Notes under the pieces: model-generated
The model's input: only the letters and a program-made list of their open reading frames with translations
Databases searched by the model: none
Told to the model about the DNA's origin: nothing
Shown: positions 10,128 through 23,285 of the stretch, in pieces
How the letters are laid out: the number at the start of each line of letters is the position of its first letter
Position numbering within the stretch: the stretch's first letter is position 1
Translations under genes and position numbers: made by a program
Assembly: GCA_005888335.1 (NCBI GenBank)
Contig: VAWY01000123.1
Coordinates: 13,029 to 77,028 of the forward strand
Origin: Actinomycetota bacterium
GTDB taxonomy: Bacteria; Actinomycetota; Thermoleophilia; Solirubrobacterales; Solirubrobacteraceae
DNA: 64,000 bases
Direction: 5' to 3'

Positions 10128-10245
10128 GGACCGAGCGGCAACCCGCCACGCGCGCCCCAGGGAGGCGCGCGGAGCGCGCTCGACAGGTGCGGCCACAAGG
10201 ACGAACCGCTCCTTCCCCTCAGTGCAATCGGACCACGTCGCAGCC

Positions 10246-10426
10246 CGCCACACACGCCCGAGCGGAGCGCCCGCGGCGGCGACCCGCCACACACGCCCGA
10301 GCGGAGCGCCCGCGGCGGCGGCCCGCCACACACGCCCGAGCGGAGCGCCCGCGGCGGCGACCCGCCACCCACGCCCGAGCGGAGCGCCCGCGGCGGCGAC
10401 CCGCCACACACGCGCGAGCGGAGCGC
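10246..10426. repeat. Tandem 39-bp repeats, about 4.6 copies
   Basis: Units start at 10246, 10285, 10324, 10363 and 10402, each beginning CGCCACACACGCCCGAG and ending GCGGCGGCGACC, with only a few base changes between them. The last unit is cut after CGAGCGGAGCGC. The unit contains the element's terminal sequence, so the array looks like slippage or unequal exchange at the end of copy A; copy B has a single unit. A short CAACAG-type run follows at 10427-10446. Confidence 0.9.
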
Positions 10427-10451
10427 AACAGCAACAGCAACAACAACAGCA

Positions 10452-11663
10452 TCAAGCCCGCCCCGCCTCCTCCGTCACCTCCCGCAACCGCCCCGCATGC
10501 CCCGCCCCCAACTCCCCCGACCGCAGCCGCCACTTCCACGCCCCCCGCGCGCGCCCCGGCACGTTCATCCGCGCCTCGGGACCCAGCCCGAGCACGTCCT
10601 GCAGCTGGGTCATCGCCACCGCCGCCCGCGACGAGAACAGCAGCCGGATCAACGCCCAATGCACATCACGATCAGCCGGCATCGCCGCCCGGGCCGCAGC
10701 CCGCTGCTGCGCGCCCACCGACGCCCACCACCCGGCCAGCGTGTCGGTGTCGTGCGTGCTCGTGTACGCCACCGACTGCTCCTCGTGATTCGAGAGCCGG
10801 TGCGGCCCGCGCGGGTCGTCGGGCTCGAACGCCCACTGCAGCACCACCATCCCGGGCAGTTCGAGCGACCGCCGCAACGCCGTCACGGCCGGCGTGATGA
10901 CGCCCAGGTCCTCGGCGATCAGCGGCAGCTGACCGAGCTCGGAGACCATCGCCTCGAAGACCGCCCGCCCCGGCCCGCGCCGCCACCGGCCGGCGCGCGC
11001 GTCGCGCGCCGCCCGCGGCACCGCCCAGTACGCGACGAACCCGCGGAAGTGGTCCACGCGCGCCAGATCGAACAGCTCCACCGTCCGCCGCAGCCGCTCG
11101 ATCCACCAGCGATAGCCCCGCCGCCGCAGGGCAGGCCAGTCGTAGATCGGGTTGCCCCACCGCTGGCCCTTCGACGAGTACGCGTCCGGCGGCACCCCCG
11201 CAACCACGTCCTCCAGGAACAGCTCCGGGTGCGCGCGATGGTCCGCCCCACGCGGCGCCACGTAGATCGGCACGTCGCCGATCAGCCGCACCCCCGCCGA
11301 AGCGGCATACCCCCGCAAAGACGCCCACTCGCGCTCGAAGCGGACCTGGTCGGCCACGGCGCCGCGCCCGGCGAACCGCTCCCAATCGCCGATCCACGCC
11401 GCGTGGCGCTCGCGAAACGACGACTCGTCGCCCGCAGACACCCGCGCTCGCGGCTTCTCCAGCAGCCCCGCCCAGGCCGCGAAGGCCGACGGAGACTTGT
11501 ACGGGGAGCCGTAGCGGTCCGGCGGCCCGAGGGGCAGCATCTGCCACCACGACTGCCTCGCGGACGCAAGCCAGTCCACGAACCGGTATGCCTCAGGTCC
11601 CAGCCGCCCTCCGGGCAGTGACGTGGGATGCAGCTGGACGCCGGCGCTTCGCGGGAGGTTCAC
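10452..11663 (-). CDS. malQ: 4-alpha-glucanotransferase (amylomaltase, GH77)
   Basis: The GTG at 11663 gives 403 residues starting VNLPRSAGVQLHPTSLPGG, the classic MalQ opening. Family landmarks follow: WWQMLPLGP, SPYKSPSAFA, IGDVPIYVA, RVDHFRGF (nucleophile Asp), LIAEDLGVIT (acid/base Glu), STHDTDTLAGW (third Asp) and LGLGPEARMNVPG near the end. It transfers alpha-1,4-glucan segments between maltodextrins and releases glucose. At about 400 residues it is shorter than most MalQ (about 500), mainly through a shorter middle section; all catalytic residues remain. It is divergent from glgE with only 46 bp between the start codons, so the two share a regulatory region. Confidence 0.92.
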   Translation of the reverse strand: MNLPRSAGVQLHPTSLPGGRLGPEAYRFVDWLASARQSWWQMLPLGPPDRYGSPYKSPSAFAAWAGLLEKPRARVSAGDESSFRERHAAWIGDWERFAGRGAVADQVRFEREWASLRGYAASAGVRLIGDVPIYVAPRGADHRAHPELFLEDVVAGVPPDAYSSKGQRWGNPIYDWPALRRRGYRWWIERLRRTVELFDLARVDHFRGFVAYWAVPRAARDARAGRWRRGPGRAVFEAMVSELGQLPLIAEDLGVITPAVTALRRSLELPGMVVLQWAFEPDDPRGPHRLSNHEEQSVAYTSTHDTDTLAGWWASVGAQQRAAARAAMPADRDVHWALIRLLFSSRAAVAMTQLQDVLGLGPEARMNVPGRARGAWKWRLRSGELGAGHAGRLREVTEEAGRA

Positions 11664-11709
11664 GGTTTTGACGTTACGAACGGTCGAAGAGCGGACACAG
11701 ACGGGGCCA

Positions 11710-13601
11710 GTGCCCGGCCCTCGCGAATGGCAACCGCGCATCCAGATCGAGGACCCCCGGCCGCTCGTCGACGGCGGCCGGTACCGCGCCAAGGCGGTCG
11801 CGGGCGACACCTACCAGGTCGCGGCGCTCATCTTCCGCGACGGCCCCGACATCCTGCGCGCCGTCGTCAAGTCCCGCCCGCAGGGCGCCGCCGAGTGGCG
11901 CGAGGAGCCGCTGCACTGGATCGACGCCCACGAGGGTGGCGATCGGTGGGCGGGGAGCTTCCCCATCGACGTCCAGGGCATCTGGGAATGGACGGTCGAG
12001 GCGTGGACCGACGCCTTCGCCTCGTGGCGCTCCGAGCTCGAGCGCAAGGTCGACGCCCGCCAGCCCGACCTCTCCGGCGAGCTCTCGGAGGGCATGCTCC
12101 TGCTGCGCCAGGCGGCCGAGCGCGCCACCGGCGAGGACCGCGCGCACATCGAGGCCGCCATGGCCGACGGCAGCCCGGCGGCCGCGCTGGACCCCGCGCT
12201 GCTGGAGATCGTCCGCCGCCATCCGGACCGGTCGGACGCGACCACGCTGCCGCGCCCGATCGAGATCAACGTCGATCGCGGGCGCTTCGGCTCCTGGTAC
12301 GAGCTCTTCCCGCGGTCGTGGGGCGGGTTCGCCGGGGTCGAGCGCCAGCTGCCGCGCCTCGCCGAACTCGGCTTCGACGTCCTCTACCTGCCACCGATCC
12401 ACCCGATCGGCCGCACCAACCGCAAGGGCCGCAACAACTCCCTCAACGCCGGCCCCGACGACCCCGGCAGCCCGTGGGCGATCGGCCTGCACGGCGTCGG
12501 CGGCCACACCGCGATCCACCCCGACCTCGGGACCGACGAGGATTTCCGCCGCCTCGTCGTCGCCGCGCGCGAGCACGGGATCGAGATCGCGCTGGACTTC
12601 GCGATCCAGTGCTCGGCCGACCACCCGTGGCTGACCGAGCACCCTGAGTGGTTCAACCGCCGTCCGGACGGCACCCTCAAGTACGCCGAGAACCCGCCCA
12701 AGAAGTACCAGGACATCTACAACGTCAACTGGGACTGCGACGACTGGCGCGGGCTGTGGCAGGCGCTGCTCGACGTCGTCCTGCACTGGGTCGAGCGCGG
12801 CGTCACGGTGTTCCGCGTCGACAACCCGCATACCAAGCCGACACCGTTCTGGGAGTGGCTGATCGCGGAGGTCCGCCGCGAGCACCCCGACGTGATCTTC
12901 CTCGCCGAGGCGTTCACCCGCCGCGCCAAGATGGACACGCTGGCCAAGGTCGGGTTCAACCAGTCCTACACGTACTTCACGTGGAAGAACGCCCGCTGGG
13001 AGCTCATCGAGTACGTCGTCGAGCTGGCCTACTCCGACGAGCGCCACTACTTCCGGCCGAACTTCTTCGTCAACACGCCGGACATCCTCACCGAGTACCT
13101 CCAGCACGGCGGCCGCCCGGCCTTCGAGGCGCGGCTCGTCCTCGGCGCGACGCTGAGCCCGACCTACGGCATCTACTCGGGCTTCGAGAACGTCGAGAAC
13201 GTCCCCGTCCGGCCCGGGAGCGAGGAGTACCTGGACTCCGAGAAGTACGAGATCAAGCACCGCTCCCTCGACGGCCCGCTCCTGCCGCTCATCCAGCGCG
13301 TCAACGAGATCCGACGCGCACACCAGGCGCTGCACCACCTCGACACCGTCACGTTCCTCGACACCGCCAACGAGGCGCTCGTCGGCTACGCCAAGCGCGC
13401 CTGGGACGACATCGTGATCTGCGTGGTCAACATCGACCCGCGCTGGGCGCAGGAGGGCGTGGTCGTGCTCCCGGCCGAGCTCGGGCTGCCGCCGACGTTC
13501 AGCGTCGTCGACGAGCTCGGCGGCGACCGCTACACCTGGCACCTGGGCCGCAACTACGTTCGCCTCGAGCCCGGCAAGTCGCACGTGCTGACGATCGAGC
13601 G

Positions 13602-13605
<4 letters not shown>
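11710..13605 (+). CDS. glgE: Alpha-1,4-glucan:maltose-1-phosphate maltosyltransferase GlgE (GH13_3)
   Basis: From the GTG at 11710 the protein has 631 residues (family about 650-700). It has the N-terminal GlgE domain ([20 protein letters not shown]), the [13 protein letters not shown] entry to the barrel, [21 protein letters not shown], nucleophile Asp371 in [11 protein letters not shown] and acid/base Glu400 in FLAEAFTRR. It moves maltosyl units from maltose 1-phosphate onto glucan chains. In-frame starts further upstream (TTG 11668, GTG 11623) exist but overlap malQ control sequence or malQ itself. Its TGA overlaps the treS ATG (ATGA). First gene of an operon with treS, mak and glgB. Confidence 0.96.
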
Positions 13606-15258
<1,653 letters not shown>

Positions 15259-15266
<8 letters not shown>

Positions 15267-16631
15267 GCTCCCGGCGCTCGACGAGCAGGTCCTCGCCGAC
15301 TGGATCGTGCGCCAGCGCTGGTTCGGGGCGAAGGCCAGCCACGTCAGCCATCTCGGCGTGCTCGGCGCCGTGCCGCTGCGCGAGGGCGAGCCGCCGCTGC
15401 TCGCCGCCGCGCTGCTGGAGGCGCGCTTCCCGGCGGGCACGCACGAGCTCTACCAGGTGCTGCTCGGCGCGCGCCCGGCGAGCGAGCGCTGGAACCAGGG
15501 CGTGATCGGCGAGGCCGGCGAGTGGACGCTCTACGACGCGCTCGTCGATCCGAAGGCGACCGCGCTGCTGGGCAATCTGCTGGCCGACGGCGCCGAGCTG
15601 ACGGGAGGCGCAGGCGTCGTGCGCTTCCGCACCGTCGACACGCCGAGCCTGGGCGGCAGCGTGCGCGCGATGGGCGCCGAGCAGTCCAACTCGTCGGTCG
15701 TCTTCGACGAGCGCTCGGTGCTGAAGGTCTTTCGCAAGGTCGAGGCCGGCGACAACCCCGAGCTCGAGATGCTGCGCTTCCTGCAGGAGCACGGCTTCCA
15801 CAACATCGCCGAGCTGGAGGGCTGGTACGAGTTCGCCGGCGAGCTGATGGAGGCGACGCTCGGCGTGCTGCAGGCCTTCGTCGCCGACGCGCGCGACGGG
15901 TGGGAGCTCGCACTCGACGAGATCGCCGAGCCGCGGCTGATCGACCGCCTGCGCCGGCTGGGCACGGTGACGGGGCGGATGCACTCCACGCTCGCGTCCG
16001 ACGCCACCGACGCCGACTTCGCGCCCGAGGACCCGGGCGACGAGGCGCTGTCGCTGCTCGTCGCCACGATCGACGAGCAGATCGAGCAGATCTTCATGCG
16101 CCTGCCCGATGACGACGAGCGCGTCGCCCCGATCGCCGGCCGCGGCGAGGAGATCCGCGACCGGCTCCAGCAGCTCTCGCACGTCGGCGTGGGCGGCCGG
16201 CTCATCCGCCACCACGGCGACTACCACCTAGGCCAGACCCTGCTGTCGCGCGAGAACGACTGGGTCATCCTCGACTTCGAGGGCGAGCCCGCCCGGCCGC
16301 TGCTCGAGCGCCGGCGCAAGCGCTCGCCGCTGCGCGACGTCGCCGGGATGCTGCGCTCGTTCGCCTACGTCGCCAGCGCGAGCGACCTGCAGCGCGGGCG
16401 GCCGGCCCCCGACGGCTGGGAGGGCCGCGCGCGGGACGCGTTCCTGCGCGCGTACTACGACGCGATCGAACCGGCGCTCTTGCCCGCCAGCGAGGCGGGT
16501 ACGGAGAAGCTGTTGCAGATCTTCGAGCTCGAGAAGGCGGTCTACGAGCTGCGCTACGAGCTCAACAACCGGCCGGACTGGGTGCGCATCCCCGTGGCGG
16601 GCATCCTCCGGCTGCTCGAGGAGCCCATGGC

Positions 16632-16635
<4 letters not shown>
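15259..16635 (+). CDS. mak: Maltokinase (Mak/Pep2), makes maltose 1-phosphate
   Basis: A 458-residue protein related to aminoglycoside-type kinases. It starts with the cap region ([20 protein letters not shown]) found in maltokinases, has the ATP-lobe pattern [21 protein letters not shown], and the catalytic [10 protein letters not shown] and metal-binding VILDFEGEP motifs. It phosphorylates maltose with ATP to maltose 1-phosphate, the GlgE substrate. Between treS and glgB in a tight overlapping operon, this is the expected position in the TreS-Mak-GlgE route. Confidence 0.95.
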
Positions 16636-18763
<2,128 letters not shown>

Positions 18764-18767
<4 letters not shown>

Positions 18768-20248
18768 CTCCCGTACCTCGTGCCGGGGGCCGGCGTGCGT
18801 CGCGTGATCAGGTAGTCGGCGATCGCGGTGTTCGTGCGGCTGTGCGGGCCGAGCCACGACGACGTGTGGCCGTCGCCCTCGCGGGTCAGCAGGACCGCGC
18901 GGGGGATCTGGCGCGCGGCGCGGCGGGCCCAGACGTACGACGTCGACGGGTCGTGCGTCGCCGAGACGAGCAGGATCGGCGGCGCGCCGTGGATCTTCGG
19001 GCGGTGCTGCGGGTTGGCCTGCGGGACCGGCCAGCCCAGGCAGCCGAGGATGCCGAGCCAGGCCTCGCTCGCGCCCTGGGTATGCGGCGCGACGCGGCGG
19101 CCGAGCTCCTCCATGGCGGCGAAGTCGTCATAGCCCGCCACGTTGCGCGCGTAGTCGACGCAGTTGACGGCCAGGCTGGGGAACGGGTCGTCTCGCGGGC
19201 CGGTGGCCATGGGCGTCGCGAAGGCGCTCGCGTCCCCCTGCTCGGCCGCCGCCAGCGCTTCGCCGAGCCCCTGCCAGCCCGGGAGCCCGAGCGCCGCGAG
19301 CGGGTTCTTGGTCGTCAGGGCCACGAACGAGTTGAGCCTGATGTCGCCGCCGGTCACCGTCGCCGTGCGGCACGGCTCGGTCGCGCACCGCGCTGCGGGG
19401 ATCGGCTCGCGGTCGGCACGGGCGACGAGCTCGTCGAACAGCGCCGCGACGTCGCGCCCGTGCAGCGCGCAGCGCGCCTCCCGCCCGCACCACGCGGCAA
19501 AGCGGTCGAAGGTGTCCTCGTACGCCTCCGCGGCCTCGCGGAAGACGGTGGTCGTCGAGACCGAGTGGTCGAGGATCCCGTCGAGCGCCATCGCGCGGAT
19601 GCGCCTGGGGTAGAGCTCGGCGTAGAGCGTGCCGATCTCGGCGCCGTAGGAGAGCCCGAGGAAGTTCAGCTTCCCGTCCCCGAGCGCCCGGCGCAGCGCC
19701 TCCATGTCGCGCGTCACGCTGAGCGTGTCGACGTGGCCGAGCAGCGGCCCGGTTGCGCTCAGGCAGCCCGCCCCGAGCCCGGCGGCGTACTCCTGCAGCC
19801 GCGCGAACTCCTCCGGCGATCGGGGGAAGAACGACGCCGGCGCGTTGAATGTCGCGGGGTCGCACAGGACCGGCGTGCTCGTGCCGATGCCGCGCGGGTC
19901 CATGCCGATCAGGTCGAAGCGCCGGTGCAGCGCCGGGTGCCACAGGTGGCCCCCGGCGGCTTCCACCCCGATGACCTGGCTGCCGGCGCCCCCGGGTCCG
20001 CCGGGGTTGATGATCAGGCTCCCGATCCGGTGCGCGCGATCCTGCGCGGGCAGCCGGGCGAAGCCCAGCTTGATCTTCGCGCCGCGCGGGGCGGCGTAGT
20101 CCAGCGGCACGGCGAGCTCGGCACACCGGAGGGCAGCCGGCAGCTGGGAGCCGCAGCCGTGCCAGCGGATCGTGCCGGCGGCGGTGGGCGCGGTGACGGC
20201 GAGGATCGCTCCGCAGGCCGCCAGCGCCGTGGTGACGCGCGTTCTCAT
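18764..20248 (-). CDS. Secreted alpha/beta hydrolase, TAP-type C-terminus (tripeptidyl aminopeptidase family)
   Basis: A 494-residue protein with a signal peptide ([21 protein letters not shown]). It has the oxyanion motif [11 protein letters not shown], a strand/turn [13 protein letters not shown], nucleophile elbow GLSYGAEIG, and near the C-terminus the Asp in [10 protein letters not shown] and the His in REGDGHTSS. This is the SCO7095/SlpD-like family of exported proline- or tripeptidyl-aminopeptidases. It follows the response regulator gene by 94 bp on the same strand, so it might be transcribed with, or be a target of, the two-component system; that is inference. Confidence 0.88.
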
Positions 20249-20342
20249 GGCGTCGAACCTCGCATCCGCGCCCGCGCGCGACCAGCCGGAGAGCTGGTGT
20301 TCGGGGGGGCGGGTTTCTGGTCGTCTCGGGTGCGGCCAGCCC

Positions 20343-20987
20343 TCAGGACCGTAGGAACAGGAGGACCGCGAGGACGCGCCGAGACTCGCTTTTCGTCGAC
20401 GGCAGGCCGAGCTTGTCGAAGATGCTGGACACGTACTTCTCGACCGCGCGCAGCGTGATGACCAGCGCGTCGGCGATGCCCTGGTTGGAGCTGCCCGTGG
20501 CCATCAGCTCGAGGACCTCGCGCTCGCGGGGCGTCAGCGCGGCGAGCGGGTCGTCGGTGCGCCGCCGTGACAGCAGTGTGGAGACGATGATCGGATCGAG
20601 CGCGGAGCCCCCGGCTGCCACCCGCCGCACGGCGCCGACGAACTCGTCGACGTCGGTGATGCGGTCCTTGAGCAGGTACCCGACGCCATCGGCGGACTCG
20701 GAGAGCAGCTGCAGCGCGAGCCCGAGCTCGATGTACTGCGACAGCACCAGCACTCCCACCGAGGGATGGCGGGCACGGATCTCCAGCGCCGCGCGCAGGC
20801 CCTCGTCGTTGTGCGTCGGCGGCAGGCGGATGTCGACGATGGCGACGTCGGGCGGGAAGCTGCGCACCTTCAGCAGCAGCTCGTCGGCGGTGCCGCACTG
20901 GGCGACGACGTCGAACCCGGCGTCGCCGAGCAGGCGGGCGACGCCCTCGCGCAGCAGGACGCTGTCCTCGGCGATCGCTACGCGCAC
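20343..20987 (-). CDS. NarL/LuxR-family response regulator
   Basis: 214 residues: a receiver domain (Asp8 pair, phospho-acceptor Asp52 in VAIVDIRLPP, Lys in GYLLKDRI) and a C-terminal LuxR helix-turn-helix (LTPREREVLELMATG...SNQGIADALVITLRAVEKYVSSIFDKLGL). It would be phosphorylated by the kinase gene, which overlaps its start by 10 bp, and bind DNA as a dimer. Target genes are unknown; the neighbouring secreted hydrolase and secreted small protein are the nearest candidates. Confidence 0.95.
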   Translation of the reverse strand: MRVAIAEDSVLLREGVARLLGDAGFDVVAQCGTADELLLKVRSFPPDVAIVDIRLPPTHNDEGLRAALEIRARHPSVGVLVLSQYIELGLALQLLSESADGVGYLLKDRITDVDEFVGAVRRVAAGGSALDPIIVSTLLSRRRTDDPLAALTPREREVLELMATGSSNQGIADALVITLRAVEKYVSSIFDKLGLPSTKSESRRVLAVLLFLRS

Positions 20988-22747
20988 GGGATCTCCGCTC
21001 GGACGCGCGTGCCGTGCCCGTCGGGAGCCCAGATCCGCAGCCGGCCGTCGAGCGCCTCGACGCGGTCGGCGAGGCCGCGCAGGCCCAAGCCGCGCTCGAC
21101 GTCGGCGCCGCCGACCCCGTCGTCGGCGATCTCGACGACGACCCGGCCGTTGGTGCGCGCGACGTCGATCGTGGCCGACGTCGCGTGCGCGTGCTTGCCG
21201 ATGTTCGCCAGGCTCTCGGAGACGAGGTAGTACGCCGCCACCTCGAGCGGCTCGGGCAGCCGGTCGTCGAGCTCGACCGTGAGCCGCACGGGGACCGGGG
21301 CGTGGGCCGCCAGGGACTCCAGCGCGACGGTCAGGCCGTGGCCGCTGACGACGGCGGGGTGCAGCCCGTGCGCGATGTCGCGCAGCTCCTGGAGTGACAG
21401 GGCCAGCTCGTCACGCGCATGCTCGACGCGCGTGCTGGCCTCGGGGTCGTCGTCGACCCGCTTCTTGAGCAGGCTCAGCTCGAGCGAAAGCGCCACGAGG
21501 CGCTGCTGCGCGCCGTCGTGCAGGTTGCGCTCGAGCCGTTGACGCTCCTTCTGGCCGGCCTCGATGACCCGAAGGCGCGAGCCCCTCAGCTCCTCCACGC
21601 GCGCGGCCAGCTCGGCCTGCAGGCGTGCGTTCTCCAGCGCGAGGCCGGCCGCCGCGCGGACGGCGGCGAGCAGCTCGGGCTCGTCGTGCACCGACGAGTC
21701 GTGAACCAGCGCGGCGACCGGCGCGCCGTCGCGCTCGATGAGCGTGGCGACCCTGGAGCCGCCCGGCTCGGGCAGCGTCGCCGGGCGGCCTTCGAGGTCG
21801 GCCCAGCTCTCGAACTCCGGCAGCCAGTACGCGAGCTTCAGCGATGGGTCGCATACCGCGCGCGCCAGCGCGTCCCGCAAGTGGGCCGGGGCCGGGTTCG
21901 CTCGCAGGTCGACGATCAGACCGGCCACGGCCGAGCGCGCGAGGCGCGCGTCGAGCAGGCCGATCAGGAAGGCCACCGGCCCGAGCCCGAGGACGAAGAA
22001 GGTCGCCCGCCGGATCGTCTCGAACGCCGGCCCGTCGAACGCCCCGATGACGAACAGGACCGCCACCATCACCAGGCCGAGGGCGAAGGAGTCCAACAGC
22101 AGCGCGACCGAGCGGCGCCGCGGCCGGCCGGCCTCGCGGCGCCGCGCCGCCAGCACGCCGATGCCGGCCACGCAGCAAGCGCTGATGGTGACCAGCTGGA
22201 CCTGGAGCAGGACCGCAGCCGGATGCGGCGCCGCGACGACCTCGAGCAGGTTGTGAGGGCCGAAGCCGCCGAGCGCCATGCCGACGAGCTGCAGTCCGAA
22301 CGCCGCCACGTACGCCGTCGCCACGATGACCCGCGCGGGCCACCGCTCGAGCCGGCCGCTGGGGAAGGCCAGATAGACGTGCATGAAGAGCACGGCGGGC
22401 AGCAGGTCGAACGCGACGCCAAGCGTGTGGAGGACGTCGGCGTTGGTCCACTGGAAGGTCCCCAGGAAGGTCGTGAACCCGGCGCCGACCATGAGCGGCC
22501 CGATGCGGCTGGCGGGCCGGCGCCACCAGGCGATCAGCCCGCTGAAGATGAACGGGACGGTGATCCAGTCCATCAGCGCGGCCTGCAGGCCCGGCTCGTT
22601 GACGTGGTCGCTCGTCAGGGCCAGGGCGACCGAGGTGGCGGCCGCCGCACAGCCCGCGAGGGCGAGGGCCCAGAGGGTGAGTGGTCGCGGCGCGTGGATG
22701 ACCCGGCCTCCTGGCCGACCATATCCGGCGCAGGCGGCGCCGGCCAA
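20978..22747 (-). CDS. Membrane sensor histidine kinase (HisKA_3 family)
   Basis: About 589 residues. The first 280 contain about seven to eight hydrophobic helices (for example PLTLWALALAGCAAAATSV and LLLDSFALGLVMVAVLFVIG). A GAF-like soluble segment follows. Then comes the HisKA_3 dimerisation motif ERQRLERNLHDGAQQRLVAL with the phospho-accepting His. The C-terminal ATPase domain has NIGKHAHA (N-box), DDGVGGAD (G1) and GLGLRGLADRVEAL (G2). It pairs with the NarL-type regulator downstream. The only usable start is a TTG at 22747, three bases after the stop of the upstream secreted-protein gene, so translation is probably coupled to it. Confidence 0.93.
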   Translation of the reverse strand: MAGAACAGYGRPGGRVIHAPRPLTLWALALAGCAAAATSVALALTSDHVNEPGLQAALMDWITVPFIFSGLIAWWRRPASRIGPLMVGAGFTTFLGTFQWTNADVLHTLGVAFDLLPAVLFMHVYLAFPSGRLERWPARVIVATAYVAAFGLQLVGMALGGFGPHNLLEVVAAPHPAAVLLQVQLVTISACCVAGIGVLAARRREAGRPRRRSVALLLDSFALGLVMVAVLFVIGAFDGPAFETIRRATFFVLGLGPVAFLIGLLDARLARSAVAGLIVDLRANPAPAHLRDALARAVCDPSLKLAYWLPEFESWADLEGRPATLPEPGGSRVATLIERDGAPVAALVHDSSVHDEPELLAAVRAAAGLALENARLQAELAARVEELRGSRLRVIEAGQKERQRLERNLHDGAQQRLVALSLELSLLKKRVDDDPEASTRVEHARDELALSLQELRDIAHGLHPAVVSGHGLTVALESLAAHAPVPVRLTVELDDRLPEPLEVAAYYLVSESLANIGKHAHATSATIDVARTNGRVVVEIADDGVGGADVERGLGLRGLADRVEALDGRLRIWAPDGHGTRVRAEIPCA

Positions 22748-22750
22748 GCG

Positions 22751-23185
22751 TCAGATCACGGTGATCTCGGCCGTCGCCGTCGACGTGCCGTTGCCGTTGG
22801 TCGCGGCCAGCGTCAGCGTGGACAGCCCCGGCGGGATGCCGGCGAAGATCCGGTAGCTGTAGGTCACGCGGTACGTCCTGTGCGGCGCGATGCGCACCCT
22901 GGACGTCGTCGGCGACGGCGACCCGCCCGGCGCCTGCGCCGTCTCGACGATCCTGGGCATCTGCACCGCGGGGGTGTTGTTGGTCACGCGCTCGACGACC
23001 GTCACCTGATCGCCGACGGTCGCCCGGTCGGGGTCCAGCGCGCTGGAGGCGAGCGACACCTCGACGGTCAGGTCGGGGTTCTGCGTCCCGGTCCCGGAGG
23101 TCGCGAACGCGGCCGGCGCGCCCGCGAGCAGCGAGCACCCCAGCGTGCACAGCACCGTCAGCGTCCTTGCGGCCATGGCGGGCAT
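22751..23185 (-). CDS. Small secreted protein with one Ig-like (CARDB-type) domain
   Basis: The ATG at 23185 (AAGAGG 7 nt upstream) gives 144 residues: a signal peptide (TLTVLCTLGCSLLAGAPAAFA) and a beta-sandwich-like domain with alternating strands (PDLTVEVSLASSALDPD, VGDQVTVVERVTNNT, YRVTYSYRIFAGIPPGLSTLTL). It resembles CARDB/DUF11-type extracellular domains. It sits three bases ahead of the histidine kinase, so it may be a ligand or accessory partner of that sensor. No catalytic residues seen. The longer frame up to 23422 runs antisense into the fdhA region and was not used. Confidence 0.65.
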   Translation of the reverse strand: MPAMAARTLTVLCTLGCSLLAGAPAAFATSGTGTQNPDLTVEVSLASSALDPDRATVGDQVTVVERVTNNTPAVQMPRIVETAQAPGGSPSPTTSRVRIAPHRTYRVTYSYRIFAGIPPGLSTLTLAATNGNGTSTATAEITVI

Positions 23186-23285
23186 CGCTTGCCTCTTGTC
23201 CGACCGTATACCTGTGAGGCCCCGAGGTCCAGACGATGGGGCCACACTCGTCGTTAACGTGCGCAGATGGAGAAGGATGCGGCCG

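Larger units (their letters stand above)
9963..10426. repeat. Dispersed structured element, copy A (inverted relative to copy B at 44136-44472)
   Basis: This gene-free stretch is nearly identical over most of its central part to the reverse complement of 44136-44472. Both start with GCGCTCCGCTCG and end with CGAGCGGAGCG(C), so the element has about 11-12 bp terminal inverted repeats. Shared internal blocks include ACGAGCCTGGTC, a central palindrome, GAGCGCGCTCGACAGGTGCG and CCCTCAGTGCAATCGGA. Each copy lies between two convergent genes. In copy A the right end has been expanded into tandem 39-bp repeats. It may be a two-way transcription stop, a structured-RNA locus or a non-autonomous mobile element; none of these is shown by sequence alone. 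Confidence 0.8.

Noticed and set aside
10246..10426. CRISPR-like array
   Set aside because: Units are directly joined 39-bp repeats with no unique spacers and no cas genes nearby.
9989..11621. Long open frames across element A and antisense to malQ
   Set aside because: They translate the tandem repeats (SGAPAAATRHTRP-like) and malQ antisense; no ribosome site or family resemblance.
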